Positions 9,262 to 20,156 of a stretch of DNA of 64,000 nucleotides are shown here, in pieces. The notes below the pieces were generated by a model, which saw only the letters and a program-made list of their open reading frames with translations, did no database searches and was not told the DNA's origin. Origin of the DNA: Pantoea sp. RIT-PI-b. Its GTDB lineage: Bacteria > Pseudomonadota > Gammaproteobacteria > Enterobacterales > Enterobacteriaceae. The position numbers and the translations under genes were made by a program. The first letter of the stretch is position 1, and every line of letters begins with the position of its first letter. The stretch covers positions 620,001-684,000 of the forward strand of contig NZ_LGIS01000012.1 of assembly GCF_001187905.1 (NCBI RefSeq), read 5' to 3'.

Positions 9262-10779
9262 ATGTCTATAAAACGTAACGCGATTGCCAACTACGTTGGC
9301 CAGATCTATCTGACGCTGTCAGGTATTTTGGTTGTACCCCTTTATATTCAACACTTAGGAATGGAAGCCTATGGATTAGTCGGCTTCTTTTCGATCTTAT
9401 TAACCTGGCTGCAATTACTGGATGCCGGTGTTTCCACGACCTTAATGCGCGAAGCGGCGCGCTACCGGGCTAACCAGGCGGAATTTGTCTGGTTTCCTGC
9501 GCTGTTTGCCACCCTCACCAAATTTTTCCTGTTCTCCACCATCGTGCTGGTGGTGTTGGGCTGGCTGGCAACGCCGTGGATAGCGACCCACTGGCTGGAT
9601 GCAAAGCATCTTCCGTCAGGTGATGTGGTGATTGCGGTGGCAATCATGGTGATCACTGCTGCAATCCGCTGGCGCACCAGTCCTTATCGCAGTGTGATTG
9701 TCGGCTTTGAGCATCAGGTATGGCTGAACGGCGTTAACCTGATCATCACCACGTTGCGTACCTTCGGCGCGGTGCTGGTCATTCAATTCTTCTCTAATCC
9801 GGTATTGGCCTTCTTTGTCTGGCAACTGCTGGTGTCGATTGCCGAGGCGGCCTGCTGCATTTACAAATCCTGCCAGCTGATTCCCCGAGCGGCACGCAAA
9901 GAGAAGCGCGGCGATCTCAAAGAGGTGCTCAAACCCTTCATTCGTTTTGCTCTCAGCGCGGCATTTTCCAGCGCGGTGTGGACCTTTATTTCGCAAATCG
10001 ACCGTTTGGTCCTGTCCAAGACGCTGCCGTTGAGCGAATACGGTTCATTCACCGTGGTAGCAACCGCGGCTACCGGGATCCTGCTGCTGAGTAGTCCGAT
10101 TATGCAGGCCATTGTGCCGCGCATGACCGGCATGAAAACGCGTAAAGAGGGCGATGCGGAGTCGCTGAAGCTCTATCGCTACACCACGCAAGCGGTAGCG
10201 ATCTTCATGGCGCCGCTCAGCATTACCATTGCCTGCTATGCCGGGCCGCTGCTGTGGGCGTGGACGCAGAAGAGCCAGATTGTTGATGAGATGTCGTTTG
10301 TCCTCAGCCTGTACGCGTTGGGGAGCGGTATTCAGGCAATCTGTGGCTTGCTCTATCACCTGCAGTACATCAACGGCAATCTCAAGCTGCATATGAAAGG
10401 GTTCACCTGCTTTGCCGTGCTGCTGGTGCCGCTCAATATCTGGTGCGCTATTCACTATGGCGCGTTGGGCACCGGTTGGCTGTGGCTGGGCCAGAACATT
10501 TTCTATTTGGTGGGTTGGGCGTGGCTGGTGCATCGCCGCTTCGCACCAGGCATTCATTTCACCTGGTTAACCCGCGACGTGATGCTGATTTGGGCGGTTT
10601 CTGCGGCAATTGCCTGGCTGAGTACCTTGTTGCCTATCGAGTGGAATCAAAATCGCTGGATCAACCTGCTGTGGCTGGCGGTGATCGGTGCCTTCAATCT
10701 CGGCGTGTGCTGCTTACTGCATAGCGTGGTGTTGAAGCGCCTCAGAATTCCGTTGTTTAACGTTGAGGAAAGAGGATGA
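9262..10779 (+). CDS. Polysaccharide flippase, Wzx/oligosaccharide transporter family
   Basis: A 505-residue integral membrane protein with about 12-14 hydrophobic segments. The N-terminus is MSIKRNAIANYVGQIYLTL, followed by PLYIQHLGMEAYGLVGFF, the typical opening of Wzx/MurJ-like lipid-linked oligosaccharide flippases. It would move an undecaprenyl-linked sugar unit across the inner membrane. Its stop overlaps the next glycosyltransferase start by four bases (ATGA), so the two are coupled. There is no polymerase or full sugar-pathway set nearby, so it probably serves a polysaccharide encoded elsewhere. Confidence 0.85.
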   Translation: MSIKRNAIANYVGQIYLTLSGILVVPLYIQHLGMEAYGLVGFFSILLTWLQLLDAGVSTTLMREAARYRANQAEFVWFPALFATLTKFFLFSTIVLVVLGWLATPWIATHWLDAKHLPSGDVVIAVAIMVITAAIRWRTSPYRSVIVGFEHQVWLNGVNLIITTLRTFGAVLVIQFFSNPVLAFFVWQLLVSIAEAACCIYKSCQLIPRAARKEKRGDLKEVLKPFIRFALSAAFSSAVWTFISQIDRLVLSKTLPLSEYGSFTVVATAATGILLLSSPIMQAIVPRMTGMKTRKEGDAESLKLYRYTTQAVAIFMAPLSITIACYAGPLLWAWTQKSQIVDEMSFVLSLYALGSGIQAICGLLYHLQYINGNLKLHMKGFTCFAVLLVPLNIWCAIHYGALGTGWLWLGQNIFYLVGWAWLVHRRFAPGIHFTWLTRDVMLIWAVSAAIAWLSTLLPIEWNQNRWINLLWLAVIGAFNLGVCCLLHSVVLKRLRIPLFNVEERG

Positions 10780-11783
10780 GCATGATGTCATCTCACCGTA
10801 TCCCTACGGTTTCGGTCATCATTCCGAACTGGAATTGCGCGCCCTGGCTGCCAGAGGCGATGAGTTCACTGCTGCGTCAGTCATCGCCGCCGGAACAGAT
10901 CATTGTTATCGACGATGGCTCCAGTGATAACAGCGTTGCCTGGTTAACGGAATTTGCTGAGCAGCACCCGCAGGTGGTGCTGCTCAGCGGCGAACGCGGT
11001 GGCGTCAGTGCGGCACGCATGAAAGGGCTGTCTGTCGCCACCGGCGATTTCGTTTACTTTATGGATGCGGACGATTTTGTCTCCACCGATCTGTTCGCCG
11101 ATTTCCGCCGCGTACAGGCGCGCCATGACGATATCGATCTGTTCTGTTTCGGCGCGAAGATGTTTTTTGATCTGCCTGCGGCACAGCGGCACTATCAAAC
11201 CATTCATCAGCGTCATGTTAGCGGGCTGTTGCCCGGCGGCAGCACCAGCTTGCGTACCTTGATGCAGCATCAATCGGCACATCGCGTGGTGTGGAGCAGC
11301 ATTATTTCCCGCCGGTTGATTGATCAGCTGGCGCTGCAGTTTCTGCCGATCCAAAACCATGAAGATGCACCATACATGTTTGCGCTCTATCTGCAGGCGC
11401 GCAACATCTACTGCACCAGCCAAAGCTACTACTACAAACGCTTTATGCTGACATCGTTGTCGCAGAGCACCCGCGATTTTTCCTATGTGAAAAACTACTT
11501 TATTGCGCGCGCCAGTAGCGAGCAGTTCTTACGCGATCATCAACTGCCGGTCGATGCAACGCTGCTGGATAGCTATTACCAAACGGTGATGCAAAGCTGT
11601 TTAGCGCAAATTCGCAAAAATCATATGGTGATTCCCACAGATTGGCAGCCGCAGGTGAATCAGCTGGTGCGCAATGTGTTGCAGTACAGCGCGCGTCTAA
11701 AACTGATGTGGTACTGCCCAACGATTTACAGTGGGCTGCAGGTGTGTCGCGAGCAGCTTGGACGCTATTCTGCCCGGCGCTGA
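10776..11783 (+). CDS. Glycosyltransferase family 2
   Basis: A 335-residue GT-A fold transferase. The N-terminal strand TVSVIIPNWNCAPWL, nucleotide-binding DDGS (46-49), GVSAARMKGL and the metal-binding MDADD (96-100) are the GT2 hallmarks. There are no membrane segments, so it should act at the cytoplasmic face on a lipid-linked acceptor. The C-terminal 130 residues are family-variable and give no substrate clue. ATG 10776 overlaps the flippase stop. An inverted repeat at 11822-11851 follows the gene. Confidence 0.88.
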   Translation: MSMMSSHRIPTVSVIIPNWNCAPWLPEAMSSLLRQSSPPEQIIVIDDGSSDNSVAWLTEFAEQHPQVVLLSGERGGVSAARMKGLSVATGDFVYFMDADDFVSTDLFADFRRVQARHDDIDLFCFGAKMFFDLPAAQRHYQTIHQRHVSGLLPGGSTSLRTLMQHQSAHRVVWSSIISRRLIDQLALQFLPIQNHEDAPYMFALYLQARNIYCTSQSYYYKRFMLTSLSQSTRDFSYVKNYFIARASSEQFLRDHQLPVDATLLDSYYQTVMQSCLAQIRKNHMVIPTDWQPQVNQLVRNVLQYSARLKLMWYCPTIYSGLQVCREQLGRYSARR

Positions 11784-11821
11784 TACCGATCAATTTGTGA
11801 TGCAGTAGAACAATTTACTTT

Positions 11822-11851
11822 TGCGCCAGAGCACCTTACCATTCTGGCGCA
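11822..11851. terminator. Possible stem-loop after the glycosyltransferase gene
   Basis: TGCGCCAGA (11822-11830) and TCTGGCGCA (11843-11851) form a perfect nine-pair stem with a 12-base loop. There is no T-run after it, so it is either a weak or Rho-assisted end of the glycan operon or part of the pyrD leader. Confidence 0.4.
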
Positions 11852-11902
11852 CAAATTCCCGTGCACCCCGACTTCCCTGATATCCGTCTTTGAGGAGAGT
11901 GC

Positions 11903-12913
11903 ATGTTATATCCTATCGTCCGGCCGGCGCTGTTTAAGCTTGATCCTGAGCGTGCGCACGAACTCACCTTTCAACAACTGCGTTTTATCAGCGGTACGCC
12001 GCTGGAAGGGCTGATTCGCCAGTCGCTGCCTTCACGTCCGGTTACCTGTATGGGATTGACGTTCCCGAACGCACTCGGTTTAGCCGCCGGTCTCGATAAA
12101 AATGCGGAGTGCATTGACGCCTTCGGTGCAATGGGCTTTGGTTTTGTTGAAGTCGGAACCGTGACGCCACTTGCCCAGCCGGGCAACGACAAACCGCGCA
12201 TGTTCCGTCTGGTGGCGGCGGAAGGGATTATTAACCGCATGGGCTTTAATAATCACGGTGTTGATCACCTGATTGCGAACGTTAAAAAGTCGCGCTTTAA
12301 AGGTATTCTCGGTATCAATATTGGTAAAAATAAAGATACGCCGGTCGAAAAAGGCAAAGACGATTATCTCATCTGCATGGAAAAGGTGTATGCCCACGCC
12401 GGTTATATTGCCATCAATATCTCCTCGCCGAACACGCCAGGATTACGCACGCTGCAATATGGCGAAGCGCTGGACGATCTTCTTTCCGCCATCAAATTAA
12501 AGCAAAAAGAGCTGCAAGAACGGCACCTTAAATATGTGCCAGTGGCGGTTAAGATCGCACCGGATCTTTCAGAAGAAGAATTGATTCAGGTGGCGAACAG
12601 TTTGGTGCGCCATGAAATTGACGGAGTGATTGCGACGAATACCACGCTCGATCGTTCGCTGGTAACCGGCCTTAAATATGCCGACGAGGCGGGCGGATTA
12701 AGTGGCCGTCCGGTGCAGTCGCGCAGCACCGAAGTGATTCGCCGCCTGGCGCAAGAGCTTCAGGGACGCTTACCTATTATTGGCGTAGGTGGCATTGATT
12801 CGCTGGTATCTGCGCGTGAAAAAATCGCCGCGGGTGCAACATTAGTGCAGATATACTCCGGATTTATTTATAAAGGCCCGGGTTTAATTAAAGATATCGT
12901 GACTCACCTCTAA
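11903..12913 (+). CDS. pyrD: Dihydroorotate dehydrogenase (quinone), class 2
   Basis: PyrD oxidises dihydroorotate to orotate in UMP synthesis and passes electrons to quinone at the inner membrane. The 336 residues equal the E. coli length. The N-terminal helix [19 protein letters not shown] is the class 2 membrane-contact part. FMN and substrate motifs [31 protein letters not shown] and GVGGIDS are all present. GAGGAG stands just before the ATG. The gene order pyrD-zapC is as in E. coli. Confidence 0.98.
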   Translation: MLYPIVRPALFKLDPERAHELTFQQLRFISGTPLEGLIRQSLPSRPVTCMGLTFPNALGLAAGLDKNAECIDAFGAMGFGFVEVGTVTPLAQPGNDKPRMFRLVAAEGIINRMGFNNHGVDHLIANVKKSRFKGILGINIGKNKDTPVEKGKDDYLICMEKVYAHAGYIAINISSPNTPGLRTLQYGEALDDLLSAIKLKQKELQERHLKYVPVAVKIAPDLSEEELIQVANSLVRHEIDGVIATNTTLDRSLVTGLKYADEAGGLSGRPVQSRSTEVIRRLAQELQGRLPIIGVGGIDSLVSAREKIAAGATLVQIYSGFIYKGPGLIKDIVTHL

Positions 12914-12933
12914 GACATTTCCCACTTTACTGC

Positions 12934-12968
12934 GCCGAGGGGTTTATTTATCCCTTCGGCTCGTTTAT
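12934..12968 (+). terminator. Rho-independent terminator after pyrD
   Basis: GCCGAGGGG and CCCTTCGGC form a stem around a short AT loop, followed by a T-rich tract. It lies 20 bases after the pyrD stop. Confidence 0.65.
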
Positions 12969-13060
12969 ATTTTGTCCTGCTGGTGCATTTTCAGCCTTTT
13001 CTCAGATTTATTTTTTTAATTAAGCGCCATTTAGCGCAGCGATAAACCACAGGGCAGATC

Positions 13061-13603
13061 ATGAAAATCAAACCTGATGACAACTGGCGTTGGTATTTCG
13101 ACGCCGAGCATGACCGCATGATGCTGGATTTAGCGGATGGTATGTTATTTCGCTCGCGCTTCTCGCGTAAAATGCTCACGCCCGATGCCTTTAATGTCAG
13201 CGGTTTTTGCGTTGATGACGCCGCGCTCTATTTTACTTTTGAGGAGCGCTGCCGCCAAAGTGGATTAAAAGGCGATCAGCGCGCTGAATTAGTTTTAAAC
13301 GCGTTAGTCGCGAGCCGTTTTCTCAAACCGTTAATGCCTAAGAGCTGGCATTTCACCAATCATGCGCACAGCTGGCAGCCAGCCGCGGGTGAGATGGTTG
13401 CCGTGACGCTGGCCGATAGCGGTGAACAAGCACAGCTGTTTGTGGTTGAAAGCGGTGAGAATGCGGCGCTGTGCTTAGTCGCGCAAAACGCGTTAACCGT
13501 GGCAGGTAAAGGTATGCAGTTGGGTGATGCGATTAAGATCATGAACGATCGTTTACGTCCGCAGCAGCAGGAGCAAACCGCCCACTTTGCGCGGGCGGTA
13601 TAA
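13061..13603 (+). CDS. zapC: Cell division protein ZapC
   Basis: ZapC binds FtsZ and promotes bundling of protofilaments in the Z ring, in the cytoplasm. The 180 residues begin [20 protein letters not shown] and contain [20 protein letters not shown] and [11 protein letters not shown], all strongly conserved with the E. coli protein (formerly YcbW). It lies between pyrD and ycbX as in E. coli and converges on ycbX with five bases between the stops. Confidence 0.95.
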   Translation: MKIKPDDNWRWYFDAEHDRMMLDLADGMLFRSRFSRKMLTPDAFNVSGFCVDDAALYFTFEERCRQSGLKGDQRAELVLNALVASRFLKPLMPKSWHFTNHAHSWQPAAGEMVAVTLADSGEQAQLFVVESGENAALCLVAQNALTVAGKGMQLGDAIKIMNDRLRPQQQEQTAHFARAV

Positions 13604-13608
13604 TCGGC

Positions 13609-14718
13609 TTAGGCCAGTTCGATATCGCCTGCGGGAATACAGCTGCAGCTCAGGATAGTGCCATCTGCGCGCACCGCGCTTTTCTTTAATGCCTTCACTT
13701 CGCCCGCAACCAGCTTAACTTTGCAACTGCCGCAAATGCCGGCACGACACGAGTAGGGAATGCGAAATCCCTGCATCTCCAACTGCTCCAGCAACACTTG
13801 CTGATTGTCGCCGCTAAAGGCGGTGCCCTGATAATCAATGGTCACTTCGCTGTGGCTGCTGGTGGTCGGTGCGAGGGTTTCAACGACCGCACCGGCACCA
13901 TAAGCGCGCGGCGTTTGCTTCTCAATAATGGTCACCGCATCGCCGACGCGAATAATACCGCTATTCAGCGCGATCAAATTCAGGCCGAAATCGATATCAC
14001 CGCTGCCATCCTGCGCACTGCGAAAACGCTGTAAGGTGGTGAGCGGCTCGCCCTCAGGATGTTTACGGCCGCTTTCGGTGCCCACGGTAGTAAACACGCA
14101 GCGACTGCACGGCTTCGGCATCTCAAAAACGATTTCGCCAATCTGCAGACGTTTCCAGCTGTCCTCTTCCCACGCGGCTGCGCCGCTCACCACCAGATTG
14201 GGGCGAAACTGCTCGACGCGCACGCTGGCCGGGCAACGCTGCTGCAGATCCTGCAACGAGGCCATATTCACCAGCAGGAACGGAAAACCATCGGCAAAAC
14301 TCAGCGGCACGTGATCAAAGCGCTTTACGCGACGCGTGGGTTCCACGCCGGTCCAGCGCAGTTGTACCGGACGCGGGAAAAATGCGCTCAGCCAGCTGTT
14401 GATCTCTTCGGGAGCGATACGCGCGGTAAAATGGTTGCCCCATACTTCGGTTGGCGCCTGCTCAGTGGTGAAGTCGGCAAAGCGGATCAGCGCTTGTGTT
14501 CCATCGGGCGCCTGCAAAAACAGGCCGTCGGGCAGCAGCGCCGGCGTAAAGCGCACCATCTCCGGATACTGACGCGCCGTAATAAAGGTGCCGTCCAGCT
14601 CGGTCACCATAAAGATGCGATCAAAACCCAGACCGCTCTCCAGCACCTGCGCATGCGACAGCTGCAGGCCGCGCATCGATTTAACGGGATGGATAAAAAG
14701 GCGAGATAACGTGATCAT
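13609..14718 (-). CDS. ycbX: MOSC and 2Fe-2S ferredoxin domain protein YcbX
   Basis: A molybdenum-cofactor (MOSC) oxidoreductase; in E. coli YcbX reduces N-hydroxylated base analogues. The 369 residues start [20 protein letters not shown] (MOSC N-terminal barrel). The MOSC domain carries EMPKPCSRC. The last 85 residues are a ferredoxin domain with the pattern CRAGICGSC plus a late Cys in LSCSC for the 2Fe-2S cluster. ATG 14718 matches the family start; the longer in-frame extension to 14772 does not. Confidence 0.94.
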   Translation of the reverse strand: MITLSRLFIHPVKSMRGLQLSHAQVLESGLGFDRIFMVTELDGTFITARQYPEMVRFTPALLPDGLFLQAPDGTQALIRFADFTTEQAPTEVWGNHFTARIAPEEINSWLSAFFPRPVQLRWTGVEPTRRVKRFDHVPLSFADGFPFLLVNMASLQDLQQRCPASVRVEQFRPNLVVSGAAAWEEDSWKRLQIGEIVFEMPKPCSRCVFTTVGTESGRKHPEGEPLTTLQRFRSAQDGSGDIDFGLNLIALNSGIIRVGDAVTIIEKQTPRAYGAGAVVETLAPTTSSHSEVTIDYQGTAFSGDNQQVLLEQLEMQGFRIPYSCRAGICGSCKVKLVAGEVKALKKSAVRADGTILSCSCIPAGDIELA

Positions 14719-14823
14719 GGCGTTCCCGATAAAGGTATTTGTCAAAAAGAAGCTAACTTTATGACATAGCACGCTGATTCGCTATAATGCGCAGCAATTT
14801 AAGCAAGAGTAAAAAGTGACGAT

Positions 14824-16941
14824 ATGAATTCTCTGTTTGCCAGTACGGCGCGTGGGCTCGAAGAGCTGTTGAAAAGTGAGCTAGACGCGCTGGGTGCGCA
14901 GGATTTGCAGGTGGTGCAGGGTGGCGTCCACTTTCAGGCCGACGACCATGTAATGTACCAAAGCCTGCTGTGGAGCCGTCTGGCTTCACGCATTTTGCTG
15001 CCGCTGGGAGAATTTGGCGTCTGGAGCGATCTCGATCTTTACGTGGGCGCGCAAAGCATTCCCTGGACCGAGATGTTCGATAGCAACACCAGTTTTGCCA
15101 TCCACTTTAGCGGCACTAACGAAGTGATCCGCAACAGCCAGTTCGGTGCACTGCGTATTAAAGACGCCATCGTCGACAGCTTCACCCGCCAGAACCTGGA
15201 GCGTCCGAACGTCGATCGTGAACAGCCGGGCATCCGTATCAATGCGTGGTTGAATAAAGATCGCGTCAGCATCGCCCTGGATCTGAGCGGTGATTCTCTG
15301 CATCAGCGCGGCTATCGCCAGCAAACCGGCGCCGCGCCGCTAAAAGAGACCTTGGCCGCGGCGATTGTGATGCGTTCCGGCTGGCAGAGCAGCACGCCAC
15401 TGGTCGATCCAATGTGTGGTTCCGGTACGCTGCTGCTGGAAGCGGCGTTGATCGCCTGCGATCGCGCACCTGGCCTGCTGCGAACCCATTGGGGCTTTAA
15501 TCGCTGGAAGAAACACAACCAGGCGGTTTGGCAGGAAGTACACGCGCAAGCGAAGGAGCGCGCACGCGTTGGTACCGCCGCGGCGACCGCCCGTTTCTTT
15601 GGCTATGATAACGACAGCCGCGTGCTGGAATCTGCGCGCGCGAACGCCCGTCGTGCAGGCGTGTTCGAGCTGTTCACCTTTGCGCAGCAGGATGTCATCA
15701 AGCTGAAAAATCCGCTGGCTGGCCAAGAGATTACCGGCACGGTATTGAGCAACCCGCCGTACGGTGAGCGTCTGGAAAGTGAGCCGGCACTGATTGCGCT
15801 GCACAGCCAGCTCGGTCGTATCATGAAGCAGAATTTTGGCGGCTGGAATCTGTCACTGTTCAGCGCATCTCCAGAGCTATTAAGCTGTCTGCAACTGCGT
15901 GCCGATCGCCAGTTTAAAGCCAAAAATGGGCCGCTGGAGTGCGTACAGAAAAACTACCAGCTGGCCGCGACCAGCGCCGAAGGCGGCGCGCAGATTGCCG
16001 AAGATTTTGCCAACCGTCTGCGTAAGAATCTTAAGAAGCTGGATAAGTGGGCGCGTCAGTCAAATATCGACTGCTATCGTCTGTACGATGCCGACCTACC
16101 TGAATACAACGTGGCGGTTGATCGCTACGCTGATTGGGTGGTGATCCAGGAATACGCGCCCCCGAAAACCGTGGACGCCAACAAAGCGCGTCAGCGTCTG
16201 TTTGATGTGATCAGCGCCACGCTGAGCGTGCTGGAGATCCCGGCAAACCGTCTGGTGATGAAAACGCGTGAACGTCAGAAAGGCAAAAGTCAGTATCAAA
16301 AGCTGGGCGAGAAGGGCGATTTCTTTGAAGTGCAGGAATTTGATGCCCGCCTACTGGTGAATCTCACCGATTATCTGGATACTGGCCTGTTCCTCGATCA
16401 CCGTATTGCGCGGCAAATGCTCGGCAAAATGAGCGCAGGTAAAGATTTCCTTAATCTGTTTGCTTACCCCGGCACCGCCAGCGTGCACGCCGGTCTGGGC
16501 GGAGCGAAAACCACCACCACCGTGGATATGTCGCGTACCTATCTGGAGTGGGCTGAGCGCAACCTGCGTCTAAACGGGTTGACCGGACGTCAGCACCGCC
16601 TGATGCACGCGGACTGTCTGAGCTGGCTGCGCGAGAGTGACGAACAGTTCGATTTGATCTTTATCGATCCGCCGACGTTCTCTAACTCTAAGCGTATGGA
16701 AGACGATTTCGACGTGCAGCGCGATCACATGATGCTAATGCAGAACCTAAAACGTCTGCTGCGTCGCGGTGGCACCATTATGTTCTCCAACAATAAGCGC
16801 GGCTTCAAAATGGACCTCGACGGTTTAGCTCGTCTTGGTCTGCAGGCGCAGGAAATTACCCAAAAAACGCTGTCGCAGGATTTCGCGCGCAACCGTCAAA
16901 TTCACAACTGCTGGCTGGTTAGCCACGCCGGTAAGGAATAA
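14824..16941 (+). CDS. rlmL: Bifunctional 23S rRNA methyltransferase RlmKL (m2G2445 and m7G2069)
   Basis: A fused enzyme of 705 residues. The N-terminal half has a THUMP domain and the RlmL methyltransferase with [17 protein letters not shown] and the N6/N2-type motif NPPYGER. The C-terminal half is the RlmK methyltransferase with [18 protein letters not shown] and [11 protein letters not shown]. It methylates 23S rRNA at two sites during 50S assembly. uup follows after five bases, so the two are probably one operon, as in E. coli. Confidence 0.97.
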   Translation: MNSLFASTARGLEELLKSELDALGAQDLQVVQGGVHFQADDHVMYQSLLWSRLASRILLPLGEFGVWSDLDLYVGAQSIPWTEMFDSNTSFAIHFSGTNEVIRNSQFGALRIKDAIVDSFTRQNLERPNVDREQPGIRINAWLNKDRVSIALDLSGDSLHQRGYRQQTGAAPLKETLAAAIVMRSGWQSSTPLVDPMCGSGTLLLEAALIACDRAPGLLRTHWGFNRWKKHNQAVWQEVHAQAKERARVGTAAATARFFGYDNDSRVLESARANARRAGVFELFTFAQQDVIKLKNPLAGQEITGTVLSNPPYGERLESEPALIALHSQLGRIMKQNFGGWNLSLFSASPELLSCLQLRADRQFKAKNGPLECVQKNYQLAATSAEGGAQIAEDFANRLRKNLKKLDKWARQSNIDCYRLYDADLPEYNVAVDRYADWVVIQEYAPPKTVDANKARQRLFDVISATLSVLEIPANRLVMKTRERQKGKSQYQKLGEKGDFFEVQEFDARLLVNLTDYLDTGLFLDHRIARQMLGKMSAGKDFLNLFAYPGTASVHAGLGGAKTTTTVDMSRTYLEWAERNLRLNGLTGRQHRLMHADCLSWLRESDEQFDLIFIDPPTFSNSKRMEDDFDVQRDHMMLMQNLKRLLRRGGTIMFSNNKRGFKMDLDGLARLGLQAQEITQKTLSQDFARNRQIHNCWLVSHAGKE

Positions 16942-16946
16942 GTTTT

Positions 16947-18857
16947 ATGTCACTGATCAGTATCCATGGCGCTTACCTCTCATTCAGCGATGCGCCGCTG
17001 TTGGATAACACCGAACTGCATATCGAAGAGGGCGAACGCGTCTGTCTGGTTGGCCGTAACGGCGCCGGTAAATCGACGCTGATGAAAATCATCAACGGTG
17101 AACAACCGCTGGATGACGGCCGCATCATTTATGAGCAGGATTTGGTGGTAGCGCGTCTGCAACAGGATCCGCCACGCAACATCACCGGTTCTGTCTACGA
17201 CTTCGTTGCCGAAGGCGTAGCCGAGCAGGCTGAACATCTCAAGGCTTATCACGCTATTTCCCATCTGGTGATGGAAGATCCGAGCGAGAAGAACCTGAAC
17301 GAGATGGGCCGCCTGCAGACCATTCTGGATCACCAGAATCTGTGGCAGCTGGATAGCCGCATCAATGATGTGCTGCTGCAGATTGGCCTCAATGCCGATA
17401 CGGAGTTGTCTTCACTCTCCGGCGGCTGGCTGCGTAAAGCGGCATTGGGACGCGCGTTGGTGAGCAACCCGCGTGTGCTGATGCTTGACGAACCGACTAA
17501 CCACCTCGATATCGAAACCATCGACTGGCTGGAAACTTTCCTCAAGACCTTTAGCGGCAGCATTGTCTTCATTTCGCATGACCGTTCGTTTATCCGCAAC
17601 ATGGCGACGCGCATTGTCGATCTCGACCGCGGCAAGCTGGTTTCCTGGCCGGGCAATTACGATCTGTTCCTGACCGGCAAAGAAGAAGCGTTGCGCGTGG
17701 AAGAGATGCAGAACGCAGAATTCGACCGCAAGCTGGCACAGGAAGAAGTGTGGATTCGTCAGGGCATCAAAGCGCGCCGTACGCGTAACGAAGGCCGCGT
17801 ACGTGCTCTGAAAGCGCTGCGTAACGAACGTTCTGCGCGTCGCGAAGTGATGGGTAAGGCCAACATGCAGGTCGGCGAAGCGGCACGCTCGGGCAAAATT
17901 GTGTTTGAGATGGAAGATGTCAATTACAGCGTGGGTGGCAAAACCCTGGTGAAAGACTTCTCAACTCAGGTGCAGCGCGGCGACAAAATCGCCCTGATTG
18001 GCCCGAACGGTTGCGGTAAAACGACCTTGCTGCGTTTGATGCTGGACCAGCTAAAAGCCGACAGCGGCCGCGTACATTGTGGCACCAAGCTGGAAATTGC
18101 TTACTTCGATCAGCATCGCGCTGAGTTGGATCCGGATCGTACCGTGATGGATAACCTCGCCGAAGGTAAGCAGGAAGTGATGGTAAACGGTAAGCCGCGC
18201 CACGTGCTCGGCTATCTGCAGGACTTCCTGTTCCACCCGAAACGTGCCATGACGCCGGTGCGTGCGCTGTCCGGCGGTGAGCGTAACCGCCTGCTGCTGG
18301 CGCGTCTGTTCCTTAAGCCAAGCAACCTGCTGATCCTCGATGAACCGACCAACGACCTCGACGTCGAAACGTTGGAGCTGCTGGAAGAGCTGGTGGATGG
18401 TTATCAGGGTACCGTGATGCTGGTGAGCCACGATCGTCAATTCGTTGACAACACCGTGACGGAGTGCTGGATTTTTGAAGGCAACGGCGAGATCGGCACC
18501 TTTGTCGGCGGCTATCACGATGCACAGCAGCAGCGTTCGGCTTATAAACAAGGTAAAGCCTCTCAGGCGAAATCCGCTGCACCGGTGAAAACCGCAGAGA
18601 AAAGTGAAGCCACCAAACGTCCCGCCAGCAAGCTAAGCTATAACCTGGCACGTGAACTGGAACAGCTGCCGCAAAAGCTGGAACAACTGGAAACACGTAT
18701 CGGTGAATTACAGGCCAAAATGAGCCATCCGGACTTCTTCAGTCAGCCACATGATGAAACACAGCCGGTATTGGATGCGTTAGCGCAGACCGAACAGGAG
18801 CTGGAAGTGGCGTTTGAACGTTGGGAAGAGCTGGAAGCGCTGAAAAACGGCGCGTAA
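16947..18857 (+). CDS. uup: ABC-F type ATPase Uup
   Basis: A soluble ABC-F protein of 636 residues with two ATPase domains and no membrane part. Walker A motifs are GRNGAGKST in the first half and GPNGCGKTT in the second, with signatures LSGGWLRKA and LSGGERNRL. Asp-Glu-Pro Walker B segments end both domains. The C-terminal 85 residues form the coiled coil that binds DNA or ribosome in Uup. Its loss raises transposon precise excision in E. coli. It is cotranscribed with rlmL and followed by pqiA. Confidence 0.96.
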   Translation: MSLISIHGAYLSFSDAPLLDNTELHIEEGERVCLVGRNGAGKSTLMKIINGEQPLDDGRIIYEQDLVVARLQQDPPRNITGSVYDFVAEGVAEQAEHLKAYHAISHLVMEDPSEKNLNEMGRLQTILDHQNLWQLDSRINDVLLQIGLNADTELSSLSGGWLRKAALGRALVSNPRVLMLDEPTNHLDIETIDWLETFLKTFSGSIVFISHDRSFIRNMATRIVDLDRGKLVSWPGNYDLFLTGKEEALRVEEMQNAEFDRKLAQEEVWIRQGIKARRTRNEGRVRALKALRNERSARREVMGKANMQVGEAARSGKIVFEMEDVNYSVGGKTLVKDFSTQVQRGDKIALIGPNGCGKTTLLRLMLDQLKADSGRVHCGTKLEIAYFDQHRAELDPDRTVMDNLAEGKQEVMVNGKPRHVLGYLQDFLFHPKRAMTPVRALSGGERNRLLLARLFLKPSNLLILDEPTNDLDVETLELLEELVDGYQGTVMLVSHDRQFVDNTVTECWIFEGNGEIGTFVGGYHDAQQQRSAYKQGKASQAKSAAPVKTAEKSEATKRPASKLSYNLARELEQLPQKLEQLETRIGELQAKMSHPDFFSQPHDETQPVLDALAQTEQELEVAFERWEELEALKNGA

Positions 18858-18872
18858 TCGGAAGGAGTCAGC

Positions 18873-20156
18873 ATGTGTGCAGCGGATCAGGCGCATCAGT
18901 GGAGTCTTTGTCCACAGTGTGATTTAACAGTAAAGCTGCCCGCTGTCCCGGTCGGCAGCCGTGCGCGTTGCCCGCGTTGTCACACCACGCTGCTGGCCAA
19001 CTGGCAGGAGCCGCGTCGACGTCCGACCGGCTACGCCATTTCGGCGTTATTTATGCTGGTACTGGCCAATCTGTTTCCTTTCATCAATATGCACGTCGCG
19101 GGTTTGAGCAGCCAGATATCGCTGCTCGAAATCCCGCAAGTGATGGATCGCGAAGACTATCGTAGCCTCGCGACCCTGTTTCTGCTGTTTGTGCAAGGCA
19201 TCCCCGCCTTCTGCATGATCACCATTATCCTGCTGGTCAACAACGTCCGCATGCCGCATAACCTGCGGTTGGGTTTAGCGCGCATTCTATTTCAGCTGCG
19301 TAGCTGGGGCATGGCCGAAATCTTTATGGCGGGCGTGCTGGTCAGTTTCGTGAAGCTGATGGCTTACGGTGAGATTGGTCTCGGCAGCAGTTTCTGGCCG
19401 TGGTGTCTGTTTTGCGTGCTGCATTTGCGCGCGTTTCAGTGTGTCGATCGTCGCTGGGTATGGCAGCGCATTGATCCGATGCCGCCGTTGCCCAAGGTTC
19501 CGCAGGCTGGAATCAGCGGCCTTAAGCAAGGTTTGCGCAGCTGTCCTTGCTGTACTGCCATTCTGCCGGCTGCCCAACTTGCTTGCCCACGTTGTGGGGT
19601 AAAAGCGCATGCACGCCGCAAGCACAGTTTGCAATGGACGCTGGCGCTGTTGATCACCTCGGTGATGCTTTACATTCCCTCCAATATCATGCCGATCATG
19701 GTGACCGAAACGCTCGGTTCGCAATATCCTTCGAACATTATGGCCGGGGTGATTTTGCTGTGGAGCGACGGATCATGGCCGGTGGCTTTGGTGATTTTCA
19801 TCGCCAGTATTATGGTGCCATCGCTGAAAATGCTGGCGATTGCCTGGCTGTGCTGGCACGGCAGCGGACGCGGTGGGCGCGATGATGAAAAGATGCACGT
19901 GGTTTATGAGGTGGTTGAATTCGTTGGCCGCTGGTCAATGATTGATGTGTTTGTAATCGCCGTTCTCTCCGCATTGGTGCGGATGGGAAGGTTGATGAGT
20001 GTGTATCCTGCGCCGGGCGCGTTACTGTTTGCCATGGTGGTGATTCTTACCATGTTTGCAGCAATGACCTTTGATCCGCGCCTGCTGTGGGATCGACAAC
20101 GGGAAACTGAACGTAAGGAGCCGCGTCTTGACGGACAACCATCACGAGACTGCTAA
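18873..20156 (+). CDS. pqiA: Intermembrane transport protein PqiA (paraquat-inducible)
   Basis: The inner-membrane partner of the MCE protein PqiB; 427 residues with two copies of a four-segment membrane domain. Two zinc-ribbon-like Cys sets precede the copies: CPQC...CPRC near residue 12 and CPCC...CPRC near residue 227. The conserved motif near the second domain is YIPSNIMPIMV. GAAGGAG lies before the ATG. pqiABC is thought to move lipids between the two membranes and in E. coli is induced by superoxide agents through SoxS. Confidence 0.95.
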   Translation: MCAADQAHQWSLCPQCDLTVKLPAVPVGSRARCPRCHTTLLANWQEPRRRPTGYAISALFMLVLANLFPFINMHVAGLSSQISLLEIPQVMDREDYRSLATLFLLFVQGIPAFCMITIILLVNNVRMPHNLRLGLARILFQLRSWGMAEIFMAGVLVSFVKLMAYGEIGLGSSFWPWCLFCVLHLRAFQCVDRRWVWQRIDPMPPLPKVPQAGISGLKQGLRSCPCCTAILPAAQLACPRCGVKAHARRKHSLQWTLALLITSVMLYIPSNIMPIMVTETLGSQYPSNIMAGVILLWSDGSWPVALVIFIASIMVPSLKMLAIAWLCWHGSGRGGRDDEKMHVVYEVVEFVGRWSMIDVFVIAVLSALVRMGRLMSVYPAPGALLFAMVVILTMFAAMTFDPRLLWDRQRETERKEPRLDGQPSRDC

